Positions 44,506 to 55,233 of a stretch of 64,000 nt of DNA are shown in pieces (the first letter of the stretch is position 1; every line of letters begins with the position of its first letter). The position numbers and the translations under genes were made by a program. Where the stretch lies: the NCBI GenBank assembly GCA_023381645.1, contig JAMCRJ010000025.1, positions 62,001 through 126,000 of the forward strand, given 5' to 3'. The notes under the pieces are model-generated. The model did not search any database. It was not told the DNA's origin and saw only the letters and a program-made list of their open reading frames with translations. The DNA is from Gammaproteobacteria bacterium. GTDB taxonomy: Bacteria; Pseudomonadota; Gammaproteobacteria; Acidithiobacillales; Acidithiobacillaceae.

Positions 44506-45867
44506 TTAACCAAACGCAAACGGCGCATGTGCATCGTGATCCTCCGTGGGTAGTGGCCAACTATCCGGGCGATTCTCTTCTTCCTGTGCCATTAACAGGT
44601 TGCCGATCTCGAAGGTCAGATCGCGGGCACCGCGATAGCCAAGAGACAGGCGATGGGCGGCGCCGAGCTGGTCAAAAATAGGCAGTCCCATGCGCAGGAA
44701 AGCGATATCCAGTCGCGCCGCCGCCTGCCGTCCATGGGAGTGGGTGATGAGCAAGTCACATCCAGCACTCCGCGCCTCCAGGTCTTCCAGATCACCGATG
44801 AGCACTTCTTCACAAGGCATCTGTTCGAGTAGCGGCGAGTGGGTGGTGGTCACTGCAGCAGTGATGATCGCCCCCATTTCGTTGAACCACGATCCGATAT
44901 TCCAGAGCAGGTCAGGCTCGGCGCCGATGGCGATTTTTTTGCCGCCGAAGAAAAAATGACTGTCGAGCATGGCGTCGATCAACTGACTGCGTTGGCGACG
45001 ATATTTGCCGGGTACCGGTTGTCCGCTCAACTGACTCAGGCAATCCAATAACTGGTCCGTCGCCTCGATGCCGGTGATGCGATCGAAGAGCACATAAGGC
45101 TGGCCGGTCTTGGTCATCAGGGCTTCTGCCCCAGGACGCATTTGTTCGCCCAGGGCAATGGTCAGTTCCGCCTCACCCATGCGCCGGATGGCATCCACTG
45201 GAGTGCCGCCCAGGGTATTGGGCGTGAAGTCGTCCGGAATGTGGCCGTCCATAGACCCGGAAATATCGGGCAGGATGGTCGCCTCCAGTCCGAAGGATTC
45301 ACTGATCTCCCGGAGTTCTTCGATGTCCGCAACGGTGAGGTGGGACCCCACGAGGAAGTTGACGGAACCCTCCCGGCGCGCGCTGCTGGGTTCAGCCAAC
45401 CCTTTCACCATGCTCTCCACGGCCTTTGCCCAGCCGTCCTGAAAAGCATCCTTGAAGTCCGGGGTAGAGACGTAAACCAGCGCCAACTGGTCCAGTTCGG
45501 GATGGGTGGCGCGAAAGTTTTTGAGATAACCATCGACATCATCGCCTTTGGTTTCGGTGACGCCGGTGGAGCAGATGCCGATGATGGCTGGTTTGGTGCG
45601 CTGCTGAATGTTGAGGATGGCACTACCGATATTGTCCAGCCCGCCCATGACCGTCGCCACCTCACTCATGGCGGTGGTCTGCATGGGAATGCCCTCATTG
45701 AAATGCCGCTGAAAGAGCACCAGACCAAAGGCGGTACAGCCCTGAGAACCATGCAGCATGGGCATGCAGTCGGCAATGCCCAGGAAGGCCAGGGCGCCAC
45801 CGATGGGCTGGCTCATTTTGAGGGGGTTGACCGTGCATGCCTTGCGGCTCTGAATGACGGTGCTCAT
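44506..45867 (-). CDS. nifN: FeMo-cofactor scaffold protein NifN
   Basis: The 453-residue protein is homologous to the nitrogenase beta chain. CTVNPLKMSQPIGGALAFLG and MPMLHGSQGCTAFG hold cluster-ligand cysteines, and ICSTGVTETKGDDV is conserved. With NifE it forms the tetramer on which FeMo-cofactor matures. Its ATG overlaps the nifE stop by four bases. Confidence 0.95.
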   Translation of the reverse strand: MSTVIQSRKACTVNPLKMSQPIGGALAFLGIADCMPMLHGSQGCTAFGLVLFQRHFNEGIPMQTTAMSEVATVMGGLDNIGSAILNIQQRTKPAIIGICSTGVTETKGDDVDGYLKNFRATHPELDQLALVYVSTPDFKDAFQDGWAKAVESMVKGLAEPSSARREGSVNFLVGSHLTVADIEELREISESFGLEATILPDISGSMDGHIPDDFTPNTLGGTPVDAIRRMGEAELTIALGEQMRPGAEALMTKTGQPYVLFDRITGIEATDQLLDCLSQLSGQPVPGKYRRQRSQLIDAMLDSHFFFGGKKIAIGAEPDLLWNIGSWFNEMGAIITAAVTTTHSPLLEQMPCEEVLIGDLEDLEARSAGCDLLITHSHGRQAAARLDIAFLRMGLPIFDQLGAAHRLSLGYRGARDLTFEIGNLLMAQEEENRPDSWPLPTEDHDAHAPFAFG

Positions 45868-47255
45868 GTCCGTGCCTCCCGCATATCCCAGGGCGCGGGT
45901 TTGCGCAATAAGGTCCACATGGGATTGTAGAGGGCCAGATCAATCTGTTTCACCAGATTGACCATCCCCTCGTAACCGTTATAGGCGTGATGGCGTTCCT
46001 GGTTGATGTCCACCCAGGGCATTTTGTTTTTGAGGGCGGCAAATTGTGAGCGTCCGCCCGACAACAACACATCCGCACGCGCCTCCTGAAACATTTTGTA
46101 CATTTCCCGCGGCGTCAGGTCATCCATCATATGTGCATCCTGACCCATGATTTCTTTTATTTTTTCTTTGTCTTCCCTCGTGGATTTCTTGACACTGGTC
46201 CCCACCACTTCCATCCCGCCTTCCTGCAATGCAGACACCACCGACCAGGATTTGACACCCCCTGTAAAGAGCAGCACCCGTTTGCCGCGCAGGCGATGGG
46301 TATATTCGGCGATACGCTGCCAGGCCCTTGCCTCTTCCCGGGCGATCAGTGCCTCGGTGCGGTCGTGGAGTTCTGCCGGGGCTCCTTGCTGGATCAGCAG
46401 GCGGGTGATCTCCCGGAGCGATTCCGTGGTATCGGAGATGCCATAAAATGACCCCTCAAAGAACGGAATCTGATAACGCTCTTCCATTTTGCGTGCGATA
46501 TTGATCATGGATTTGGAGCAGACCATCATATTGGCCCTGGCGCGATGGGATTGCGCCACGTCGTGATATTTGGCGTCACCACTGATGCAGCAGGTTACCC
46601 GGATCCCCAAATGATCGAGGAGCGGTTTGACCTGCCAGAGTTCACCGGAAAGATTGTATTCGCCAATGATATTGATGTCATAGGGCGTACTATATTCGGG
46701 CTCCTCCGTGCCGATCACATAGTCCAGCAGGGCCTCACCCGCCAGTTTGTTGCCGAGATTCTTGGCGCCGACAAAACCGGGAGCATTGACCGGAATAATG
46801 GGCTTTGCCAATTTTTGACTAGCCGCTTTGCAGACGGCTTCGATATCGTCCCCAATCATCGCCGGCACGCAGGTCTGATAGACAAACACCGCCGGCGGAT
46901 CGTATTTATCGATTATCTCTTTGATGGATTTGAAGAGGTGTTTTTCGCCGCCGTAGACCACGTCCAGTTCATTGATGTCGGTGGTAAAGCCGGTGCGATA
47001 CAGTTGCGAACCAGACGATTTTGAACCGCGGTTATCCCAGGAGTTGCCCTCACAGGCAATGGGGCCGTGGACCAGGTGGGCGACGTCGGTAATGGGTTGC
47101 AGCGCAATTTTTGCCCCATCAAAAGCACAACCACCGGCCGCACCGCCCGGCTGCAGCACCTTGGTGCAGCCTTTCTTGCGCTCTTTGTCGGACTTGCTCT
47201 GGTTTTTGCTGCATCCCGGCTCATTAAAAACGTCCTGGATTTTGTTCTGCAACAT
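45864..47255 (-). CDS. nifE: FeMo-cofactor scaffold protein NifE
   Basis: The 463-residue NifD homologue has GGCAFDGAKIALQPITDVAH, LVHGPIACEGNSWDNRG and [15 protein letters not shown]. The N-terminal CSKNQSKSDKERKKGC segment holds further cysteines. Confidence 0.95.
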   Translation of the reverse strand: MLQNKIQDVFNEPGCSKNQSKSDKERKKGCTKVLQPGGAAGGCAFDGAKIALQPITDVAHLVHGPIACEGNSWDNRGSKSSGSQLYRTGFTTDINELDVVYGGEKHLFKSIKEIIDKYDPPAVFVYQTCVPAMIGDDIEAVCKAASQKLAKPIIPVNAPGFVGAKNLGNKLAGEALLDYVIGTEEPEYSTPYDINIIGEYNLSGELWQVKPLLDHLGIRVTCCISGDAKYHDVAQSHRARANMMVCSKSMINIARKMEERYQIPFFEGSFYGISDTTESLREITRLLIQQGAPAELHDRTEALIAREEARAWQRIAEYTHRLRGKRVLLFTGGVKSWSVVSALQEGGMEVVGTSVKKSTREDKEKIKEIMGQDAHMMDDLTPREMYKMFQEARADVLLSGGRSQFAALKNKMPWVDINQERHHAYNGYEGMVNLVKQIDLALYNPMWTLLRKPAPWDMREART

Positions 47256-47273
47256 AAAGCACCTCCTGGTAAG

Positions 47274-47618
47274 TCAGAATGCGACAAAGAACTGATCACT
47301 GGTCCCCACTATGCACTGGCAGGCCAGCCGCCAATAGGGTCCTTTCCACGGTTTCTGACCTTCACTGGCCAGCATGGCGGGGAGCTTGCCGAGGCACTGC
47401 AACGTTTGTTTTTCAAAAACATTCAGACACAACTGCTGTTGCTTCCCCTGCGGGGTCACCCGCACCGCGCAAGTTCCGCAAAGGCCTTTCTGACAATGGA
47501 CGGGCAGGGGTACATTCCATATGCGGGCCATCTTCAGGAGAGATATGGGCTGATGGTTGCGACAGGACATAGACCAGTCGCCCCCGATACGCGGTGAAAT
47601 AAATTGCACCAGTCCCAT
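47274..47618 (-). CDS. Second FeSII-like [2Fe-2S] ferredoxin
   Basis: The 114-residue plant-type [2Fe-2S] ferredoxin has cysteines C42, C47, C50 and C100, at almost the same positions as its neighbour at 47643. Both end in a WRLACQ segment, so the two arose by duplication. It lacks the acidic lead-in of its neighbour and is rich in extra cysteines (C19, C64, C75, C102). It is probably a nitrogenase electron donor or protective protein. Confidence 0.85.
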   Translation of the reverse strand: MGLVQFISPRIGGDWSMSCRNHQPISLLKMARIWNVPLPVHCQKGLCGTCAVRVTPQGKQQQLCLNVFEKQTLQCLGKLPAMLASEGQKPWKGPYWRLACQCIVGTSDQFFVAF

Positions 47619-47642
47619 CGCTCTATCCTCACGAAATAAAAT

Positions 47643-47987
47643 TCAGAGCCTTACCAGAATGTCTTCATCGCGGACGATGTACTGGCATGCCAGGCGCCAT
47701 GGTGGGGGCATGTCCCTCACCTCCGCATCTTCAATTTGTTGTTTACTGATTTTTCCCGAAAACCGGAGAACTGTTTTTTCCTTTTCAGTTAGGTGAATAG
47801 CCATGGGTGTGTCTGCCATCACCACCACTTGTATCGAGCAAGATCCACATTCACCATTTTCGCATTCAAAGTCAATCGGCACCTTATGCGCCTTGGCTAC
47901 GGATAATAGGGTATGACAATCCCCGGCTGTGGCATAAACCGTGAGGTCTTTAGCCATTTTGGGGGAGGTGAAAGTGATATTTGCCAT
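47643..47987 (-). CDS. FeSII (Shethna II)-like nitrogenase protective ferredoxin
   Basis: The 114-residue protein has ligands C42, C47, C50 and C101 and the FeSII-specific stretches LTEKEKTVLRFSGKI and VRDMPPPWRLACQYIVRDED. In Azotobacter, FeSII binds the two nitrogenase components under oxygen stress and shields them. Co-location with nifHDK agrees with that role in this presumably oxygen-exposed host. Confidence 0.88.
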   Translation of the reverse strand: MANITFTSPKMAKDLTVYATAGDCHTLLSVAKAHKVPIDFECENGECGSCSIQVVVMADTPMAIHLTEKEKTVLRFSGKISKQQIEDAEVRDMPPPWRLACQYIVRDEDILVRL

Positions 47988-48048
47988 GCTGCTGCTCCTT
48001 GAGAGGCGACGCTAACGCGCCGCCGGATAGCCGATATGGCCTTAGCGA

Positions 48049-49608
48049 TTAACGAATAATGTCGAAACTGTAATCGCTCTGACTCGGCACATTACTGTTG
48101 TTGTCGATCTCATCAAAAATCTTGTCCAATATGCGAACCAGCATATTCATGCCGCCCTGATATCCCCAAATGGGATAGCGGTGATGATGATGGCGATCAA
48201 AGACCGGGAAGCCGTAACGGATAAGGGGCGTGCCCGTATCGCGTTCCAGATATTTCCCGTAGGTATTGCCAAAGAGGAAATCCACCGGCTCGGTGAACAG
48301 CAGACTGCGCATATGCCAGAGATCCTTGCCGGCATAGACATGACAATCCTTGCCGAAGGGCGAACTGTCGAACAGTGCCTGCACTTTCTCCGCCCAATGC
48401 TTGGACCCATTGGTAGCCAGTACATGGGTGGGTTCGCCACCCAGTTCCATCAGGAAGGCCGCCAGACCGAGGCACTGATCCGGATCACCGTAGATGGCAA
48501 ACTTTTTGCCGTGAATGTGCGCCGTGGAATCCGCAATGGCATCCACCAGACGCCCACGTTCCTTTTTCAGTTCATCGGGAATCGTTTTGCCGCTGACACG
48601 GGACAATTCCATAATGAATTTGTCCGTACCCGATACGCCGATGGGGCAATTCAGGGCGACGACTTCCTGGCCGTGCTCTGCAATGAAAGGCAAAGTCTTT
48701 TCCGTGCAATATTCCTGCATGGAGAAAGTGGCTTTGGCATTCAGGGCTGCGGCCGTATCTTCCAGAGTGGTGCCGCCGTCATACATGCGGAATTTCCCGT
48801 CGCTCGGCGTATCAAAGACATCGCTGGCGTCGGCCAGGATCGTATATTCCAGGTTCATGAGATCCAGGATGCGCTTCACTTCACGGGTGTTGCCGACGGT
48901 ATAACCGTCAAAGCCGCCAATGAAGTTGATCTTCTCGTTGGGTTCGCGCACGAGTGCTGGTACGGTACCCGCTTTGCCGTCCCAAAAATGCGCCAGTACA
49001 CCCTTCAGGGCGTTGTCATAGCCGGTGATATGGCTGCCGACAAACGCCGGAGTGTGGGCGAAAGGCACATCATATTCTTCTGGTACGCTGCCTTTTTCCT
49101 TGGAGGTTTTGATGAAGGCGTTCAGGTCGTCACCGATCACTTCCGCCATGCAGGTGGTGGAAACGGCAATCATCTTGGGTTTATACATGGCGTAGGCATT
49201 GGCGAGGCCGTCAACCATGTTGTTGAGTCCGCCGAATACCGCGGCGTCCTCGGTCATGGAGGAGGACACACAGGAAGTGGGCTCCTTGAAATGCCGGCTC
49301 AGGTGACTGCGATAATAGGCAACGCAACCCTGCGAACCATGCACAAAAGGCAAGGTGCTCTCAAAACCCACAGCCGCAAACACGGCACCCAGGGGCTGGC
49401 AGGCCTTGGCCGGATTTACCGTCAAGGCCTCACGGGCAAAATTCTTTTCCCGATAATCCCACGTCTTTGTCCATTCACGAACCTGCACAAGCTTGTCGTT
49501 TGGTACTGCGTTTTCAAATTGTTCCTTCTTGTTCTTGAACATCTCCTGGTATTCCGGTTCACGGAACAGGTTGAAGTGATCAAGCACCTTTTCAGCATTC
49601 TGACCCAT
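48049..49608 (-). CDS. nifK: Nitrogenase MoFe protein beta chain NifK
   Basis: The 519-residue protein has the P-cluster cysteines in [34 protein letters not shown] and [16 protein letters not shown]. The N-terminal extension ([20 protein letters not shown]) is of the long type found in group I molybdenum nitrogenases. ATG 49608 is chosen because AGGA precedes it; an ATG 15 bases upstream precedes the ribosome site. Confidence 0.97.
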   Translation of the reverse strand: MGQNAEKVLDHFNLFREPEYQEMFKNKKEQFENAVPNDKLVQVREWTKTWDYREKNFAREALTVNPAKACQPLGAVFAAVGFESTLPFVHGSQGCVAYYRSHLSRHFKEPTSCVSSSMTEDAAVFGGLNNMVDGLANAYAMYKPKMIAVSTTCMAEVIGDDLNAFIKTSKEKGSVPEEYDVPFAHTPAFVGSHITGYDNALKGVLAHFWDGKAGTVPALVREPNEKINFIGGFDGYTVGNTREVKRILDLMNLEYTILADASDVFDTPSDGKFRMYDGGTTLEDTAAALNAKATFSMQEYCTEKTLPFIAEHGQEVVALNCPIGVSGTDKFIMELSRVSGKTIPDELKKERGRLVDAIADSTAHIHGKKFAIYGDPDQCLGLAAFLMELGGEPTHVLATNGSKHWAEKVQALFDSSPFGKDCHVYAGKDLWHMRSLLFTEPVDFLFGNTYGKYLERDTGTPLIRYGFPVFDRHHHHRYPIWGYQGGMNMLVRILDKIFDEIDNNSNVPSQSDYSFDIIR

Positions 49609-49686
49609 GGCGTTATTCCTCATTCGATCGTTGGGGCGGTCCGTTGTCCGCCGATAAGCGGGCGGCAGGTGCCGCCCCGACGGTGA

Positions 49687-51162
49687 TTACTCCCAGGGAG
49701 TTTTGGTCAAACTCCACACCGGGTTGTTGATGGCCATATCCATATCCCGTGCGAAGATGGCGAAGCCGTCATAGCCGTGATAAGGGCCGGAATAATCCCA
49801 GGAGTGCATCTGCCGGAAAGGTACGCCCATCTTCTGGAAGACATACTTTTCCTTGATGCCGGAACCCACGAGATCTGGTTGAATGGTTTCCACCATCTTT
49901 TCGAACTCGTAACCAGTCACGTCGTCATAAATCAGCGTGCCGTCTTTCACATCATGGGTAGTACGCTGATAGTCGTCGTTGTGGCCGAATTCATAGCCGG
50001 TTCCCACCACATTCATACCGAGGTCTTCATAGGCGCCGATGACATGTCGAGGACGCAAACCACCGACAAATAGCATGACCGTTCTGCCTTCCAGACGTGG
50101 CCGGTATTTGGCGATCACTTTCTCGGTGAGGCGGTTGTACTTCTCAATGACCCGTTCTGCGCCTTCCTTGATATGATCATCAAAATAACCGGCGATCGTC
50201 CGCAAAGACTCCGCAATTTTGGAAGGTCCGAAGAAGTTGTACTCGACCCACGGCACGCCATGCTTTTCTTCCATGTAGCGGGAGATATAGTTCATGGAGC
50301 GGTAGCAGTGCAGGACATTCAATTTGGCCATGGGCGTGTTTTCCAATTCCGCCAGGGAACCATCACCGGACCACTGGGCAATCACCCGCAGACCCATCTC
50401 TTCCAGCAGGATACGCGAACTCCAGGCATCACCACCGATGTTATAGTCACCAATAATGGCAACATCATAAGGAGTCTTTTCAAAAGCCTTGGGTTCCGCA
50501 CCCTGCTTCTCGAACACATAGTCGCGGACACTGTCGTTGGCGATATGGTGGCCGAGCGATTGGGATACCCCCCGGAAACCCTCGCAACGCACCGGAACAA
50601 TGGTTTTGCCACCAAATTCCTTCGACTTCTTTTTGGATACTGCTTCGATGTCGTCTCCGATCAGGCCGATGGGGCATTCCGATTGCACGGTAATACCGTG
50701 GTTCAGCGGGAAGAGATCCTCGATTTCATCCATGATCTTTTCGAGTTTCTTGTCACCGCCGAAAACGATATCTTTTTCCTGAAAATCGGAGGTGAACTGC
50801 ATCGTGACAAAGGTATCCACACCCGTGGTGCCGATATAATAGTTACGGCGTGAACCCCAGGAATACTGACCGCAACCGACGGGTCCATGGGAAATATGAA
50901 TCATGTCCTTGATTGGGCCCCACACGACGCCCTTTGAACCCGCATAGGCACAACCACGAATGGTCATCACGCCGGGCACCGACTTGATGTTGGATTTGAC
51001 GCCGCAATCCGATTTACCTTCCTCATAGACGTTCAGGTGTTTGGCGCGTCTTTTGGCGGTTTTTTCCGGATAGACCTTGAGAACTTCATCAATCAGGGCA
51101 CGATTGCGCGTCTTGGTCTCGGCGACAATCTGCTCCCGGGTTTCTTCAGCGGTAATGCTCAT
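49687..51162 (-). CDS. nifD: Nitrogenase MoFe protein alpha chain NifD
   Basis: The 491-residue protein has P-cluster cysteines in [28 protein letters not shown] and [16 protein letters not shown]. The FeMo-cofactor cysteine lies in the later [14 protein letters not shown] region and the cofactor histidine near the C-terminus ([16 protein letters not shown]). Two tandem ATGs exist; the second (51162) has seven-base spacing to GGAG. Confidence 0.97.
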   Translation of the reverse strand: MSITAEETREQIVAETKTRNRALIDEVLKVYPEKTAKRRAKHLNVYEEGKSDCGVKSNIKSVPGVMTIRGCAYAGSKGVVWGPIKDMIHISHGPVGCGQYSWGSRRNYYIGTTGVDTFVTMQFTSDFQEKDIVFGGDKKLEKIMDEIEDLFPLNHGITVQSECPIGLIGDDIEAVSKKKSKEFGGKTIVPVRCEGFRGVSQSLGHHIANDSVRDYVFEKQGAEPKAFEKTPYDVAIIGDYNIGGDAWSSRILLEEMGLRVIAQWSGDGSLAELENTPMAKLNVLHCYRSMNYISRYMEEKHGVPWVEYNFFGPSKIAESLRTIAGYFDDHIKEGAERVIEKYNRLTEKVIAKYRPRLEGRTVMLFVGGLRPRHVIGAYEDLGMNVVGTGYEFGHNDDYQRTTHDVKDGTLIYDDVTGYEFEKMVETIQPDLVGSGIKEKYVFQKMGVPFRQMHSWDYSGPYHGYDGFAIFARDMDMAINNPVWSLTKTPWE

Positions 51163-51188
51163 CATATCTCTCCTTTAGCGAGAAAAAG

Positions 51189-51220
51189 AGAGGGCAGTCG
51201 CCTGACGGCCGATGCCCTCT
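51189..51220 (-). other. Stem-loop between nifH and nifD
   Basis: A perfect 8-bp inverted repeat (AGAGGGCA 51189-51196, TGCCCTCT 51213-51220) has a smaller stem inside. There is no T-tract. Similar hairpins after nifH stabilise the nifH message and reduce read-through, giving more Fe protein than MoFe protein. Confidence 0.7.
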
Positions 51221-51225
51221 ATCCA

Positions 51226-52269
<1,044 letters not shown>

Positions 52270-52288
52270 TTAGTGAACTCCGGCAGGC

Positions 52289-52304
52289 TGTTTGAAAACC
52301 TACA
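52289..52304. promoter_or_regulatory. NifA box 1 between nifH and the draT operon
   Basis: TGT (52289-52291), ten bases, ACA (52302-52304), about 72 bases behind the nifH -24 element. Confidence 0.7.
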
Positions 52305-52318
52305 AAATGCAGTTTCTA

Positions 52319-52334
52319 TGTCAGGAACCCCACA
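52319..52334. promoter_or_regulatory. NifA box 2 between nifH and the draT operon
   Basis: TGT (52319-52321), ten bases, ACA (52332-52334). It lies 30 bases from box 1, nearly three helical turns, so both could act on the same face. Confidence 0.65.
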
Positions 52335-52512
52335 GCATGGACCGACTCATGCAATTCACTACGCTGCCATTGGGTCATGGGGGCGACCTGGTGAAGGCCC
52401 AACAAACTCGGTTTTGTTTGAATGACTTGGTACCTTGTCTGGTCGACGGAAAGTTTTTTCGTTTTCCGGCTGGGAGGCATTCTGGATCTGAACGTGGGGG
52501 GCCAAAAATATA

Positions 52513-52527
52513 TGGCATAACATTTGC
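52513..52527 (+). promoter_or_regulatory. Sigma-54 promoter of the receiver-draT-draG-nifA operon
   Basis: TGGCATAACATTTGC matches the consensus with exact spacing. The two NifA boxes at 52289-52334 lie 180-225 bases upstream and could serve it as well as nifH, making nifA autoregulated. Confidence 0.8.
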
Positions 52528-52577
52528 TTTGATTACCCATTCAAGCACGACGGCTTGCTCATTTTGGGGAGGACGAT

Positions 52578-52964
52578 ATGCAGATCGGTGTGGATTGTAA
52601 TCTTGCGGTGGGTAATCGGCGCATTTTTGTGCTGGATACGGATGAAATCGGGCGCATGGCCGTGCAATTCATGCTTCATGACGAATATGAAACCCACGAA
52701 ATCGCCAGTCTCCAGGCTGCTGTCGCCAAGTCTCAGGATTGGCCGCCGGACCTGATCATTCTCGGGGAGGCGCTACTGGATGACGGCAGGTTGACCGTGG
52801 AGATGGTGAGCGAACAATTTCCCAGGGCACGACTGATGCTCGTGGTGGGGGAAGCGCGTTCCGCCCTGAGCCAGCCCGTAATCCGTAAAGGGTTCGTGTT
52901 CCTCCATAAGCCCCTGCGGATCGAAGATGTCCGCGCCAAGGTGGCTGCCGTATTGCAGAATTAG
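52578..52964 (+). CDS. Degenerate response-regulator receiver domain protein
   Basis: This 128-residue single-domain protein has a CheY-like pattern: acidic pocket D20, D22 and E23 (FVLDTDEIG), a hydrophobic strand PPDLIILGEALL and the conserved lysine K111 in FLHKPLRIED. The phosphoacceptor position after LIIL is glycine (G63), so normal phosphorylation is not possible. It has no output domain. It is the first gene of a NifA/DraTG operon, so it may be a protein-binding regulator of nitrogenase activity. Confidence 0.75.
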   Translation: MQIGVDCNLAVGNRRIFVLDTDEIGRMAVQFMLHDEYETHEIASLQAAVAKSQDWPPDLIILGEALLDDGRLTVEMVSEQFPRARLMLVVGEARSALSQPVIRKGFVFLHKPLRIEDVRAKVAAVLQN

Positions 52965-52982
52965 TCGCCGCAGGGACGCTTT

Positions 52983-53810
52983 TTGTCAGCAGCGAATCCA
53001 CCGGAGGAGCAGCGCCCGGCCCGCGCACCGTCCGTCCATCTCGGTAGCAATCTGACCGGGATTCCGTCCGGGTTGTTGATCAGTGCGGAATTTCATGCGT
53101 TCCCGATGCCGCTACATATCGCCGGGGTGCGCGATGGGCACCCTGCGCTTTTCCAGAGATTATCTCTGGTACGGGAACAGGGCGAGGCGGGAGAGGTCTT
53201 CCAGGCGTACATGGACGAGATTTTTGCTGGCGGGCATGACCGGACGAAGGGGCGACGCTTCAGGGCCAGCTATTTACGCCTGCTCAAAGGTTGGGGATAT
53301 GACAGCAATTCGCCGGAAGGTGCGGTCATGAAGGGCTGGGTGGAGAGCCGGTTCGGGATCGCCCCGAATTTTCACCGGCAGGTGATCGGCCGTGTGGGTG
53401 ATACCGCCTGGATTCAGTATATGACCGACAAAATGTCGGGGCGATTTGATAACAACGCGATCTGGTTGCAGCTTGACCTTTTGTTTGAATTCGCACAATG
53501 GTCGGCGCGGCGTTTTCTGGCATCCGGACAACGGCACTTGCGTTTGTTCCGGGGAACCAATGATTTTGCCGAACATCCTATTCTCTGGAAAGCCGGAGCG
53601 CGGCAGGGGGTGATCCGGCTGAACAACCTGGTGTCCTTCAGCAGTGACCGGGACGTGGCCAGCGCATTCGGCGATTGCATACTGGAGGTGGAGGTGCCGT
53701 TGGTAAAACTGCTGTTCTTCAAGGGCCTGCTGCCATGTCGCGCCCTCCAGGCGGAGAGCGAGTATCTGGTGATCGGCGGTGAATACGCGGCACACATGCA
53801 CTATTATTGA
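52983..53810 (+). CDS. draT: NAD+-dinitrogen-reductase ADP-ribosyltransferase DraT
   Basis: The 275-residue enzyme inactivates NifH by ADP-ribosylating its GCAGRG arginine in response to ammonium or energy loss. Family segments are LLKGWGYDSNSPEGAVMKGW (residues ~101-120), FRGTNDF (189-195), SFSSDRDVASAFGD and QAESEYLVIGGEY. The start is TTG 52983 with AGGGA upstream; no better ATG precedes the conserved region. Confidence 0.93.
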   Translation: MSAANPPEEQRPARAPSVHLGSNLTGIPSGLLISAEFHAFPMPLHIAGVRDGHPALFQRLSLVREQGEAGEVFQAYMDEIFAGGHDRTKGRRFRASYLRLLKGWGYDSNSPEGAVMKGWVESRFGIAPNFHRQVIGRVGDTAWIQYMTDKMSGRFDNNAIWLQLDLLFEFAQWSARRFLASGQRHLRLFRGTNDFAEHPILWKAGARQGVIRLNNLVSFSSDRDVASAFGDCILEVEVPLVKLLFFKGLLPCRALQAESEYLVIGGEYAAHMHYY

Positions 53811-53819
53811 GGATGAGAA

Positions 53820-55208
53820 ATGGGCTATGACTTGCGGGAGAGGGCATTGGGCGCCTACCTGGGATTGGCGGTCGGGGATGCTCTGGGCGCGACAGTGGAG
53901 TTCATGAGTCCTGCGGAAATCCGGGAGGAATATGGCGTCCACCGCAATATGACCGGTGGCGGCTGGCTGCATTTGCGCCCCGGACAAGTGACTGACGATA
54001 CCCAGATGTGCCTGGTGCTGGGTCGGAGCATTCTTGCCGGTGAACAATGGTCCGTTACCCGCTTTGGCGAGGGGATGGCGCAGTGGTTGCGCAGTCATCC
54101 CGTGGATGTGGGCAACACCTGCCGCAGGGGAATCCGGCGCTTTATGCTCAATGGCAGTACCGCCGCCGAACCGGCGGAATGGGATGCGGGCAATGGCGCG
54201 TGTGTGCGCAATCTCCCTGCGGTGCTGGCCACCCTGAACGCCCCCGTGACCTTCCGGCGGATCACTGTGGAACAGGCGCACCTGACCCACCATCACCCGC
54301 TGTCGGATGTTGCGACCCTGACGCTGGGAGAGATGTTGCGCTGCGCGCTGCGCGGTGACGGCGTTTCATCCGTGCGGCGCCTGGCGGATGCGCTGATTGC
54401 ACGGTACCCGGAATTCGATTTCAAAGAAATTCCCCAGGCACCTACGCCTTATATTGTGGATACGGTGCGTGCCGTTCTGTATGCGCTGCTTCATACCGAT
54501 AATTTTAAAGACTGCCTGATTACGGTGGTCAACCAGGGTGGGGACGCGGACACCACGGGCGCCCTCGCGGGCATGCTGGCGGGAGGCCTGTACGGGACTT
54601 ACGGGCTTCCCGCTGCCTGGTTGCAGCGTCTGGATCCCGCGGTTCAGAAAGAAATCGCGGGGCAGGTGGATCAGCTTCTGACCCGGGGTGAGCGGACGGA
54701 TCATGAGCAGTTGCCGGCCAGTATGCCGCTGCGTGTCTTGTTTTACGAAAAACCAGGCTGTGCCAATAATGCGCGGCAGAAAGCACTGTTGACGGCCGCC
54801 GGCTGTGTGCTGGAGGTGCATGACTTATTGCAGACCGCCTGGACGGCGGAAACCCTGCGCCCCTATTTTGCAGATCGACCCGTGGCGGAGTGGTTCAACC
54901 CGGCCTCGCCGCGGGTAAAGTCGGGAGAGATCGTTCCCGAGGCGTTTACGGAAGCCGGGGCACTCGCCGCGATGCTGTTGGATCCGCTTCTCATCCGTCG
55001 CCCGCTCATGGAAGCGGGGGGCGCCAAAATCGCCGGTTTTTCCGAGGATCAATTACGCCTGTGGACGTCCGTATCTCTTGACGTGTACACTGAACACACT
55101 GAAGCCATTTCAGGCGATTGTCGGCGTTCTGTGCCTTGCCCAAGCGTCAGGCAGATTCGCAGTCTCACCAAAACTCCAGCCGCCTCATCCCACACCAACG
55201 CCTCCTGA
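53820..55208 (+). CDS. draG: DraG dinitrogenase reductase-activating hydrolase fused to a NifO/ArsC-like domain
   Basis: The 462-residue protein has an N-terminal DraG glycohydrolase domain (residues 1-~290) with manganese ligands in VTDDTQM (58-64) and GGDADTTGA (240-248). It removes ADP-ribose from NifH. Residues ~302-408 form a second domain of the ArsC/Spx-like nitrogenase-associated family: VLFYEKPGCANNARQKALL with C314, then VAEWFNPASPRVKSGEIVP. A ~50-residue tail follows. These two proteins are usually encoded separately. The gene lies nine bases after draT. Confidence 0.92.
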   Translation: MGYDLRERALGAYLGLAVGDALGATVEFMSPAEIREEYGVHRNMTGGGWLHLRPGQVTDDTQMCLVLGRSILAGEQWSVTRFGEGMAQWLRSHPVDVGNTCRRGIRRFMLNGSTAAEPAEWDAGNGACVRNLPAVLATLNAPVTFRRITVEQAHLTHHHPLSDVATLTLGEMLRCALRGDGVSSVRRLADALIARYPEFDFKEIPQAPTPYIVDTVRAVLYALLHTDNFKDCLITVVNQGGDADTTGALAGMLAGGLYGTYGLPAAWLQRLDPAVQKEIAGQVDQLLTRGERTDHEQLPASMPLRVLFYEKPGCANNARQKALLTAAGCVLEVHDLLQTAWTAETLRPYFADRPVAEWFNPASPRVKSGEIVPEAFTEAGALAAMLLDPLLIRRPLMEAGGAKIAGFSEDQLRLWTSVSLDVYTEHTEAISGDCRRSVPCPSVRQIRSLTKTPAASSHTNAS

Positions 55209-55233
55209 GCGCTGTAGAGAAGAGGACCCTATC

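Noticed and set aside
48181..49686. 501-codon rightward open frame opposite nifK
   Set aside because: It is an antisense shadow of nifK, which has all nitrogenase landmarks on the other strand.
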